Positions 12,132-18,440 of a DNA stretch of 21,453 nt are shown piece by piece (position 1 is the first letter of the stretch; each line of letters opens with the position of its first letter). Made by a program: the position numbers and the translations under genes. The stretch spans positions 1 to 21,453 of the forward strand of contig JADJQQ010000023.1 of the NCBI GenBank assembly GCA_016712625.1, read 5' to 3'. The notes beneath the pieces were generated by a model. It did no database searches. It saw only the letters and a program-made list of their open reading frames with translations, and was not told the origin of the DNA. This DNA is from Candidatus Competibacteraceae bacterium. GTDB taxonomy: Bacteria > Pseudomonadota > Gammaproteobacteria > Competibacterales > Competibacteraceae.

Positions 12132-13805
12132 ATGACCGAAATTATAGCGAAATCGTCAGATAAATCAACCAGAATCACCTTGGTTAACCCTACCGCCAAG
12201 CGCAGCCCGCCGCCATCTAATCCCGTCGCCGAAGCAGCGATTATTGCTGGCTTGGTAAATTGCGGCGATCCGGCCGAAATCGGCGCCTATGCCCTCGATC
12301 ATCGGCTTGCCCTGGACTGCTTCACGCTGCCGGCCTACCGCAACGCCTACGACGCCATTCTCGAACTTGCCGCCGATGGCCAGCCGGTTGATATAGCGAT
12401 CATTGCGCAACGACTGGACGCGGAAGACCTCGCCGCCGTCGATTCCGCGTGTCGGGAGCATGTGAGCGCGGCAAACTTCGGCGTCTACGCCCGGCTGTTG
12501 CACGGCTGTAAGCAGCGCCGATCCGAAGCCGCAGCACGCGACCGGCTGGCCCAGGCTGCGGCTGCTGGTGTTCCAGACCATGAGTTGCTAGCCATTGTCG
12601 AGAGCGTCCGGCAGGCCAGCGCGGGCGATACGAGGGAATGCAGGCTCACTGAAATTTCGAGTTTGTGCGACCTGCCGCCGTCTGAAAGCTGGCTGATCAA
12701 GCGATACCTTCCTGCTGATTCGCTGACCGTCATGTTCGGCAGTCCGGGATGTGGAAAATCGTTTGCGGCTATCGATCTAGCCTGCCACGTCGCTATCGGC
12801 CGCGCATGGTGCGGGCAACCCGTCAAGAAAGGCCGCGTCGTTTACGTCGCCGGTGAAGGGCGCAACGGCTTATCAAAGCGCTTTCGTGCGTGGTTCGATA
12901 CCCTGAATCGCAATTTCGGCCCTGGCGACGAAAACTCTACCGCCGATATGACCAAGGCCGTCGCCGGCCTGGACGCAATCCGCACCGCCACCGGAGCGGC
13001 AATCCTTGGAATCCACCACTCAGGGCACGTAGAGAAGGGACGCGGGCGCGGTTCGAGCGTGCTACTCGGCGCTGTTGACGCGGAATATGCAGCCGAAATG
13101 ATGGGTAACACGGTACAGCTGCGATCAACCAAGATGAAGGATTCAGACCCGCCGCTGCAATTGGCCTGGACGCTGGAAAAGCAGAACTTGCCATGGTGCG
13201 ATGAAGAAGGTGTGCCGATGGATTCCGCCGTGCTGGTGCCGTCCGACATCCAGATATTTCCCGCTTCAACAACCGGCCGTTTATCGGCTGGCCAGCGTAT
13301 CGCCCTTGACGCCCTACGATCAGCGCTTATGGCGCATGGCGCCGAGGATAATGGGGTGGTGACGGTATCCGAGGACGAATGGCGAGAGGCGGCCTATGAC
13401 GCGGGCATAGCGTCAATCGAAGCCACTCAAAGCGCCCGACGCAAGGCATTCCTTCGAGCGCGCCTTGATCTGGTTTCGTCTGGGAAGGTTTCCACCGATG
13501 ACGGTCGGTACTGGATACCGTCGCCAAGCGGGACAAGGCGGGACAAAACGCCTACAGAAAGTTACAGCATACCAACAAATGATACTAGTTTTTCGCCAAC
13601 TGATAGCCATTTTGGAAGCGGGACAAGCGGGACAAGCGGGACAAAGCGGGACAATGTCCCGTCATGTCCCGCCCGGCAAGACGGTAGCGAAGCGGTACAA
13701 AACGGTACACACCCCTATAGGGGTGTACCGCATGTACCGCCTGCCGGTGCCCCGATTTTGGAAGACGACGCCCAGGCCATCGCTGACGACTGGTGCCCAG
13801 AATGA
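12132..13805 (+). CDS. DnaB-N plus RepA-type primase-helicase
   Basis: 557 residues. Residues about 30-150 match a DnaB N-terminal-like domain (EAAIIAGLVNCGDPAEIGAY and FTLPAYRNAYDAILELAADG). Residues 170-400 are an AAA_25/RepA-type ATPase: Walker A MFGSPGCGKSFAAID, VVYVAGEGRNGLSKRFRAW, DTLNRNFGPGDENST, then GIHHSGH and STKMKDSDPP. Between KRFRAW and DTLNRNFG the family normally has about 50-60 more residues, here absent in frame (near 12890), so the hydrophobic strand before the Walker B Asp is lost. The C-terminal linker is serine/glycine-rich and encodes the iteron array (13528-13740). It likely loads or acts at the phage origin. The ATG is preceded by GAGAAAAGG at short spacing. The stop overlaps the next gene by ATGA. 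Confidence 0.85.
   Translation: MTEIIAKSSDKSTRITLVNPTAKRSPPPSNPVAEAAIIAGLVNCGDPAEIGAYALDHRLALDCFTLPAYRNAYDAILELAADGQPVDIAIIAQRLDAEDLAAVDSACREHVSAANFGVYARLLHGCKQRRSEAAARDRLAQAAAAGVPDHELLAIVESVRQASAGDTRECRLTEISSLCDLPPSESWLIKRYLPADSLTVMFGSPGCGKSFAAIDLACHVAIGRAWCGQPVKKGRVVYVAGEGRNGLSKRFRAWFDTLNRNFGPGDENSTADMTKAVAGLDAIRTATGAAILGIHHSGHVEKGRGRGSSVLLGAVDAEYAAEMMGNTVQLRSTKMKDSDPPLQLAWTLEKQNLPWCDEEGVPMDSAVLVPSDIQIFPASTTGRLSAGQRIALDALRSALMAHGAEDNGVVTVSEDEWREAAYDAGIASIEATQSARRKAFLRARLDLVSSGKVSTDDGRYWIPSPSGTRRDKTPTESYSIPTNDTSFSPTDSHFGSGTSGTSGTKRDNVPSCPARQDGSEAVQNGTHPYRGVPHVPPAGAPILEDDAQAIADDWCPE
13528..13740. repeat. candidate replication origin: GCGGKACAA iterons and AT-rich stretch
   Basis: GCGGGACAA occurs at 13528 and 13538, then after an AT-rich gap (13556-13614) at 13618, 13627, 13636 and 13646 (9-10 base spacing). 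Inverted TGTCCCG copies follow at 13655 and 13665. The related GCGGTACAA/ACGGTACA repeats at 13692 and 13702 are followed by inverted TGTACCG at 13724 and 13733, with a near-palindrome ACCCCTATAGGGGT between them. Iterons inside the 3' part of a replication gene resemble the lambda origin in gene O. The repeats are seen; the origin function is inferred. Confidence 0.55.
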
Positions 13806-14143
13806 TGACCCCTGAAGCCGCCCGACTGATGTTCGCTACCTTTTCCTCTGATCTGAAAGTGGCGATGAAAGGCGCAGCCATCCGCAACGAATGGCGTGCA
13901 GATACCTGGACCCTGCAAGTCGGACTGGTTTCCGATGCCCTGTTACGCGGTGAAGACCCGGAAGCTCTGGCAGATGCTTATTCAATTATCCTGGAATCGC
14001 AGAATTTACCCGAATTGCGCGAAAAGCCTCGTCCTTTAGGGCGGGGAGGATGTCAAATGAACGGGGAAGCCATGAAGCCATGTTCTAATCTGGTGGAATT
14101 CCACCCAATTAAAAATTCGCCGGAACGGGGAGCGCCGAAATGA
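13802..14143 (+). CDS. hypothetical phage protein, C-terminus overrun by the inverted repeat
   Basis: 113 residues from the ATG at 13802, which overlaps the primase stop. Residues 1-68 (MMTPEAARLMFATFSSDLKV, ALLRGEDPEALADAYSIILE) look like a small helical phage domain. From residue about 69, the codons run through the 51-bp repeat (14006-14056) as LPELREKPRPLGRGG, and the frame stays open to the SNLVEFHPIK tail. The repeat also supplies GGGGAGG seven bases before an in-frame ATG at 14057, which could start a separate 28-residue peptide, MNGEAMKPCSNLVEFHPIKN and on. Likely an element insertion altered the original C-terminus. Function unknown. Confidence 0.5.
   Translation: MMTPEAARLMFATFSSDLKVAMKGAAIRNEWRADTWTLQVGLVSDALLRGEDPEALADAYSIILESQNLPELREKPRPLGRGGCQMNGEAMKPCSNLVEFHPIKNSPERGAPK
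14006..14056 (+). repeat. 51-bp inverted repeat copy B (IS200/IS605-end-like)
   Basis: Identical, apart from one mismatch, to the reverse complement of 4570-4620. The hairpin CCTCGTCC TTTA GGGCGGGG followed by AGGATGTCAA is shared. Here it lies inside an open frame and provides a ribosome-binding site for the ATG at 14057. Confidence 0.65.
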
Positions 14144-14472
14144 AAAAACAGAAACATCCAAAATACCCGCGATCGAGTGACGGCAAAGAATGGCGTGAAA
14201 CCCTAAAAGTCGGGGACCGGGCGTGCAAAGTCGGGGGCAGCTATCAGGCAACCGGAACCATCCGCGCCGTGTTTATCACTCGGAACGGCGAACAGCGGTT
14301 CGTGTTCGACTTCGATGAGCCGCCCGGACTGCTGCATATCTTCGGGCCGGCACAGATTGAGCCGATGGAGGAACCTCCGAAATTAACACCGAACAACACA
14401 ACGAGGAATCAACCATGCAACCCTATCAGCAGCGCGTCATCGACGAAAAAGCCGAACTTGATATTAAGATAG
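14140..14472 (+). CDS. small phage protein
   Basis: 110 residues from an ATG overlapping the previous stop (MKKQKHPKYPRSSDGKEWRE). The core, GDRACKVGGSYQATGTIRAV and FVFDFDEPPGLLHIFGPAQI, forms a compact beta-barrel-like domain seen in phage genomes. The last 30 residues (TPNNTTRNQPCNPISSASST) run through the start of the next gene in another frame, so the true end may be earlier, with the rest a readthrough from a lost stop. Function unknown. Confidence 0.55.
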   Translation: MKKQKHPKYPRSSDGKEWRETLKVGDRACKVGGSYQATGTIRAVFITRNGEQRFVFDFDEPPGLLHIFGPAQIEPMEEPPKLTPNNTTRNQPCNPISSASSTKKPNLILR

Positions 14473-14615
14473 CTAAACTAGATTATTTTAGGGTGAGCGG
14501 AGAGATGTCAAAAATACCAGTTGATCAACAAGATTTGCTCGATTTGCAGCATAACGCCATGTTGACATATAGCATTATTCTCGAATTGCGGATTAAGTCT
14601 TTCAATGCGCCCTGA
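14415..14615 (+). CDS. crAss001_48-related family protein
   Basis: 66 residues, MQPYQQRVIDEKAELDIKIA, KLDYFRVSGEMSKIPVDQQD, then LLDLQHNAMLTYSIILELRI. I recognise the helical family (RVIDEKAEL, then a middle loop, then YSIILELRI) as the crAss001_48-related small proteins common in phages; its function is not known. GAGGA lies about eight bases before the ATG. It overlaps the preceding frame by 58 bases, and the next gene by 11. Confidence 0.6.
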   Translation: MQPYQQRVIDEKAELDIKIAKLDYFRVSGEMSKIPVDQQDLLDLQHNAMLTYSIILELRIKSFNAP

Positions 14616-15039
14616 TAAACACCCATTCCGACTCACACCAGTCAATCCTCTGGAACAGGACATCCAAGGCCAAATCATCGATTACCTGCGGGTCGAACAG
14701 GCGCGGGGGCGAGTCGTATGGTTTGAGCGATCCAACGGCGGCGGCATGAAAAACCCGTCGGGCCGGGTACTGCGGTTTTACTGGCTCTATTTGCGGGGCA
14801 AGATTCCACGGAGCAAAGGCAAGTCGGATTTAAGTGGAATGCTGGCCGGTGGTAAGTTCTTCGCGCTGGAAGTAAAACGGGGCAACGAAAAGCCTACCAA
14901 AGATCAGATTGAATATCTCGCAGCAGTTCGGGAGGGCGGCGGCATCGCTGCGGTCGTTAGAAGCTTCAACGACGCGAAAAACGTTTTATTCGGAGATGGG
15001 ATTAAATCAATTCTTGATGAAGAGGAAATGAATCCATGA
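14605..15039 (+). CDS. VRR-NUC domain nuclease
   Basis: 144 residues. The nuclease core is IQGQIIDYLRVEQARGRVVW, then FERSNGGGMKNPSGRVLRF, then KGKSDLSGMLAGGKFFALEV with KRGNEKPTKDQIEYLAAVRE and AAVVRS. The pattern ExxxQ, D..., E-x-K and Q is the VRR-NUC (PD-(D/E)XK-like) metal-dependent nuclease. Family members in phages are thought to cut branched DNA in replication or recombination. It sits in the replication operon, and its stop overlaps the next ATG (ATGA). Confidence 0.8.
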   Translation: MRPDKHPFRLTPVNPLEQDIQGQIIDYLRVEQARGRVVWFERSNGGGMKNPSGRVLRFYWLYLRGKIPRSKGKSDLSGMLAGGKFFALEVKRGNEKPTKDQIEYLAAVREGGGIAAVVRSFNDAKNVLFGDGIKSILDEEEMNP

Positions 15040-15284
15040 TCGAGAAATATAGCTTGCACACGAACTCGTTGATCGTTAAACCGGCTGGCCTGCCGATTTA
15101 TTGCGAAGAGGCGACCACGGTTTCAATCGATGACGAGGGGGGAGGGTTATTTGTCGAGCTTTCCCAACATCACGCCGATGGCCGGGGTCTGATAACCGTG
15201 GTTTATGAAGAGTGGCCGCTGATCGTTGCCGCCGTCAATGCCATGTTTGAAGAGATTGCGAAAATCGAGGCTGAGGATAAATGA
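15036..15284 (+). CDS. hypothetical protein
   Basis: 82 residues, MIEKYSLHTNSLIVKPAGLP, then CEEATTVSIDDEGGGLFVEL, ending with VIVAAVNAMFEEI-like helices. It is acidic and coupled to both neighbours by ATGA. No family recognised. Confidence 0.5.
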   Translation: MIEKYSLHTNSLIVKPAGLPIYCEEATTVSIDDEGGGLFVELSQHHADGRGLITVVYEEWPLIVAAVNAMFEEIAKIEAEDK

Positions 15285-15457
15285 AACCCGAAATGCTGGC
15301 GGCTGCACATTGGGCCTACGTCGAGAGCGTCCTGCAACTGCACGGCGAAGATCAGGGCGTCATCGAGAAATGCGGTGAGCACTACAAAGCTGCTTTCGTG
15401 CATGGCTTCAAGCACGGGATCGAGTCTCTAGCCGAGAACAGCGCCGATGGGGAATAA
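15281..15457 (+). CDS. small helical protein
   Basis: 58 residues: MKPEMLAAAHWAYVESVLQL, HGEDQGVIEKCGEHYKAAFV, HGFKHGIESLAENSADGE. Its ATG overlaps the previous stop (ATGA). The helix-turn with YKAAFVHGFKHG is similar in style to many phage helper peptides. Function unknown. Confidence 0.55.
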   Translation: MKPEMLAAAHWAYVESVLQLHGEDQGVIEKCGEHYKAAFVHGFKHGIESLAENSADGE

Positions 15458-15480
15458 TGCTTGCATGTATCGTCTAAAGT

Positions 15481-15688
15481 ATGATAATGCAAGCCATGGA
15501 CAGCAAGCCACGCCCAGTATCAGCGGTCGAGATGCTCCTCCGCCCGGAGCGCCTGGCCTGTTTCAAGTGCAAGCAGTTTCGGCACAACCCGCACTTCCCA
15601 GTTTGCATGGTGCGCTGTTGATGACCGCCAGTTTCCAGATTTGTGCGAAAGATACAATGCCAAAATTGAACAAACATTCCCCGTTTGA
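15481..15688 (+). pseudogene. small Cys-rich (zinc-finger-like) protein, frameshifted
   Basis: ATG at 15481 (or 15487, 15496) gives MDSKPRPVSAVEMLLRPERL and ACFKCKQFRHNPHFPVCMV, with a CxxC pair and further cysteines. A TGA follows near 15620. One base shift continues as CAVDDRQFPDLCERYNAKIE, then QTFPV and a TGA at 15686-15688. Joined, the cysteine spacing CxxC...C...C...C suggests a zinc ribbon of about 70 residues. An inverted repeat GCTTGCAT/ATGCAAGC flanks its start (15458-15494). Confidence 0.45.
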
Positions 15689-16127
15689 CATTGACACGAT
15701 GGCATTGACGGTGTGGGCCGAGGCGCGGGGCGAGCTCCGCATGGGCCAGCGCGCCGTCGCCTGGGTGATCCGTAATCGCTACGAAAATCCAGGCTGGTGG
15801 AGCCGTAACCGGAACGACGGTATTCAGGATGACACAATTGCGGCTGTCTGTAGGGATCCCTGGCAGTTTTCATGCTGGAACAAGTCAGACCCGCAATCCA
15901 AAATCCTGCATGATCCAGACACGCTCAAGAGAAACAACGTGAAGGCAATTCGGGCTTTATGTGAATCCGTGCTTGAACGGGGACTGGCGGACGATGTTTC
16001 AAAGGGCGCCGATCATTATTGCACCGTGAAGGTAATCCCAAAAACAAAATGGGCGAAAGGGAAAACTCCGGTTATCGTAATAGGGAACCACGCTTTTTTT
16101 AAAATAGGTCTTGACGGTAAGGGATGA
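15657..16127 (+). CDS. SleB-like cell-wall hydrolase (endolysin)
   Basis: 156 residues from the ATG at 15657 (MPKLNKHSPFDIDTMALTVW). A longer in-frame start at 15447 would read through the preceding small gene and is unlikely. The SleB/Hydrolase_2 signature is ALTVWAEARGE (with the catalytic Glu) and AVAWVIRNRY, followed by VCRDPWQFSCWN and GADHYCTVKVIP. These enzymes cleave peptidoglycan. It has no signal peptide, so it needs the holin-like gene at 17420 to reach the wall. It heads a lysis module with the peptidase and lipoprotein genes. Confidence 0.85.
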   Translation: MPKLNKHSPFDIDTMALTVWAEARGELRMGQRAVAWVIRNRYENPGWWSRNRNDGIQDDTIAAVCRDPWQFSCWNKSDPQSKILHDPDTLKRNNVKAIRALCESVLERGLADDVSKGADHYCTVKVIPKTKWAKGKTPVIVIGNHAFFKIGLDGKG

Positions 16128-16496
16128 TGAATAAGCAAGCCTTTCCAGACCCCTTAATAGTTTCATATCTCGATGGACGGCGCTGGATGTTGCAAGCGCC
16201 GTTTCGTTATATCGATTCAAAGTATGGCGCTATAACCGCGCCGACTGGGTTTATTACGGATTATGCCAGCATTCCCCGGCCTGGGATGGTCCATCCTTGG
16301 CTCTCCAGAACAATACGCGCTTGCCGCAATCCCCCACGATCACCTCTATGCGAAAAGGCCATATCCACGCGCAACGGCGGATAGTATTTTCTACCGCGCA
16401 ATGCTTGAGTCCGGTATCGATTCAGTTCGAGCCGGCTTATTCTATTTAGCGGTTCGATGTTTTGGGTGGGCCGCATGGGACAAATATCATGACTAA
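16124..16496 (+). pseudogene. DUF1353 protein with one frame break
   Basis: First frame: MMNKQAFPDPLIVSYLDGRR with WMLQAPFRYIDSKYG and ITAPTGFITDYASIPR, the DUF1353 N-terminal signature. Second frame from about 16285: GLGWSILGSPEQYALAAIPH with DHLY, RATADSIFYRAMLESGI and AVRCFGWAAW, its C-terminal half. The reading needs a one-base change near 16275-16290. DUF1353 proteins are common next to phage lysis genes; their role is unknown. It overlaps the SleB gene (ATGATGA), and its last codons overlap the peptidase start. Confidence 0.75.
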
Positions 16497-17143
16497 TCGA
16501 TTATTAACCTGGCGTCCACGATTCGACGAAAAAAGCCGCAAGTACGGCATAGCGCACACTCTACCCGTTATGCAGCTTGCGCGGCGGTCTATGCAGTGGT
16601 CATGCCCGGTCTATTTCGATCAATCCGAAGAACCGAGTTGTACAGGCTTTGCAATGACTCATGCTGTAATGTCCGATCCGTTCCCAAACAAGAATCTGAC
16701 CCCTCCACATGCGCGCTATCTGTATCAGAAAGCGAAAGAGTTGGATCAATGGCCCGGTGAGGATTACGACGGTTCGAGCGTGCTGGGCGCCGCCGCCGCC
16801 GCTAAAGAGCTCAAGTGGATTAAATCATATCACTGGTGTTTTACCGAGTACGAAATAAGCACCGCAATTGGATATTACGGACCGGTTGTCTTCGGGTCGC
16901 AGTGGACTCAAGGAATGATGGAGCCGGATGATCGGGGCGTTATTCGCGCACTAGGAAAGCCACTCGGCGGTCATGCTTATCTGCTAACCGGATATGACGC
17001 GGCGCGCGATCTGTACCGCATACACAATTCGTGGGGGGATTTCATGGGGCAAGATGGGAGACGCATTTATCCCGTCTCGCGATATTGATGCCCTGATGCG
17101 TGAAGGCGCTGAAGCGTGCGCTTTGACAAAAGCGGCTGAATGA
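16489..17143 (+). CDS. papain-like (C1A) cysteine peptidase, C-terminal frame break
   Basis: The papain triad is visible. Cys lies in SEEPSCTGFAM, His in GKPLGGHAYLLTGYD and Asn in YRIHNSWGD. Start ATG at 16489 (MTNRLLTWRPRFDEKSRKYG). As written the frame ends at 17088 (PVSRY). Removing one G near 17055 restores GQDGDAFIPSRDIDALMREG and AEACALTKAAE, ending at a TGA at 17141-17143. About 217 residues when corrected; the triad lies before the break, so it may still be active. It sits between cell-wall and holin-like genes, which suggests a role in lysis or processing. Its substrate is unknown. Confidence 0.8.
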
Positions 17144-17144
17144 T

Positions 17145-17396
17145 ATGGGTCCTCGTTATCGTGTAGTACCGCTTGCGCTGTGCATCAGCGGGTGCAGTAG
17201 TATCCCGTTCTCGGATGCCGTTGTGGGCCAGATCGAAAGCGCGAGCCATGCTAACTACCAATCGGCCGAATTAATTATGTGCCGGGGAATTACGGTAGGC
17301 GAATGGATGCGATCTATCGGCCCGTATCCCGAGAAAGTCGCTGGCTGGCGAGCGTTGTGTGTTGGTAGTTCAATCCCATCTGTTCCAGTGCAATAA
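17145..17396 (+). CDS. small lipoprotein
   Basis: 83 residues with an N-terminal signal, MGPRYRVVPLALCISGC, ending in a lipobox-like ISGC, so the mature protein would be anchored by Cys17. The later residues include CRGITVGEWMRSIG and two more cysteines. Lying between peptidase and holin-like genes, it could be an outer-membrane spanin-type lysis component, but I see no paired i-spanin. Position is the main basis. Confidence 0.55.
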   Translation: MGPRYRVVPLALCISGCSSIPFSDAVVGQIESASHANYQSAELIMCRGITVGEWMRSIGPYPEKVAGWRALCVGSSIPSVPVQ

Positions 17397-17419
17397 AAAT
17401 GAACTCAAAAAGAGTGAAC

Positions 17420-17758
17420 ATGATGCCTGAAAAGACACCGTTAGACTATTCTATTGCGCACTATGTATTTGTTGTAATACTTGGCGCAATCGGCGGTGCT
17501 GTGTCTGTTCTTCAGGATTTTTTAGAGCAGGTCGGAAAATGCTGGAAATGCGCAATTGCAAGAGCGATTGTTAGCATTGCTACTAGCGGGTTTTGTGGGG
17601 TATTAGCTTTTTGGTTGTGCGAAAGCGGAGACTTTAAACCGCTGGTTACTGCTTTCGTTGTTGGTATTTCCGGGCACATGGGAGGACGTGCATTAACTAT
17701 GATCGAAAAGGCCGTTATTGGAAAAATGAAATCAATGTACGGAGATGCACATGATTAA
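17420..17758 (+). CDS. holin-like membrane protein
   Basis: 112 residues from ATG at 17420 (MMPEKTPLDYSIAHYVFVVI), preceded by AAGAGTG. An in-frame ATG at 17399 adds seven residues. Three hydrophobic helices: about 10-30 (FVVILGAIGGAVSVL), 50-75 (ARAIVSIATSGFCGVLAFWL) and 80-100 (LVTAFVVGISGHMGGRAL). A short N-terminal tail and cytoplasmic end fit a class of phage holins similar to the LydA/phage_holin_3 type. It would permeabilise the inner membrane so the SleB enzyme can reach peptidoglycan. The end overlaps the start of the next gene. Confidence 0.6.
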   Translation: MMPEKTPLDYSIAHYVFVVILGAIGGAVSVLQDFLEQVGKCWKCAIARAIVSIATSGFCGVLAFWLCESGDFKPLVTAFVVGISGHMGGRALTMIEKAVIGKMKSMYGDAHD

Positions 17759-18125
17759 ACAAATCAAGTTCGGGTTTATTGCAGCGGCGCTGGTTTTGTC
17801 TAGCACTGCGATTGCTGACACGTATCAACTAACTGTAGGTTGGAACGCGCCTACCTGGAACTGGTTGCGGACGGATGAAACGATTACCGCTCATTCATCG
17901 CTTATTCAAGGCGGAATCATTGAAACCGTCTCCACTTTTTTAGGTAATGTTGTAGACCCTGACGGGACTACATATACGCAAGGGTATGGCGTGGAGTTTT
18001 CGGTCGAAGCTGATGCAACGCAGGTCATCATTACGCATCGCGTTTCGACGACCGTTTCAGGCGCTGTTGACTTGGGTAGAACGGATATTGATCATAGCGT
18101 GATTATTCCGGTTAAAGTTCTATAA
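17751..18125 (+). CDS. exported protein, unknown
   Basis: 124 residues from ATG at 17751 with GGAG six bases upstream. Signal peptide MIKQIKFGFIAAALVLSSTA with cleavage after AIA, before DTYQL. The mature part (LTVGWNAPTWNWLRTDETIT, then EADATQVIITHRVSTTVSGA) is beta-rich and Thr/Val-rich, like a fibronectin-type or coat-like fold. No family recognised. It may be a secreted or structural protein of the virion. Confidence 0.5.
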   Translation: MIKQIKFGFIAAALVLSSTAIADTYQLTVGWNAPTWNWLRTDETITAHSSLIQGGIIETVSTFLGNVVDPDGTTYTQGYGVEFSVEADATQVIITHRVSTTVSGAVDLGRTDIDHSVIIPVKVL

Positions 18126-18158
18126 TAGCCATTGCATGAGCATCAGGAGTAAATTTAA

Positions 18159-18440
18159 GTGGGCACTAGAATATTGACGGTTTTATCAGGGTCCAGTGAA
18201 GTCCATGAAGCTTCTGGTTCGATTGTTTTGGATGTCCCGATGACGATCACGGTAAACCCAAATGGTGGGACGGTGACTGTGAGCGTTAAAACCTCTGTAG
18301 GCGGAACTTATCAAGCGGTCGCCGATGGCAACCTTTCAGGAAACATAACGGCGGTGAAAATGGACGTGCTAAAGGGTCCAGTCAATGCGATTAAATTCAC
18401 AGCTGCCACTCAAACTGCAACCGTCGAGATTGCGCAATGA
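18159..18440 (+). CDS. small beta-rich structural-type protein
   Basis: 93 residues from GTG at 18159, with AGGAG about nine bases before. It begins MGTRILTVLSGSSEVHEASG and continues with VPMTITVNPNGGTVTVSVKT and NLSGNITAVKMDVLKGPVNA. The pattern (short beta strands, Gly/Val/Thr) suits a phage tail or virion decoration protein. The stop overlaps the ATG of the next gene. Function inferred only. Confidence 0.45.
   Translation: MGTRILTVLSGSSEVHEASGSIVLDVPMTITVNPNGGTVTVSVKTSVGGTYQAVADGNLSGNITAVKMDVLKGPVNAIKFTAATQTATVEIAQ

Noticed and set aside
15447..15656. 70-residue N-terminal extension of the SleB hydrolase
   Set aside because: Out-of-family, proline/alanine-rich and overlapping a better small Cys-rich gene in another frame. 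The hydrolase family begins near the ATG at 15657.
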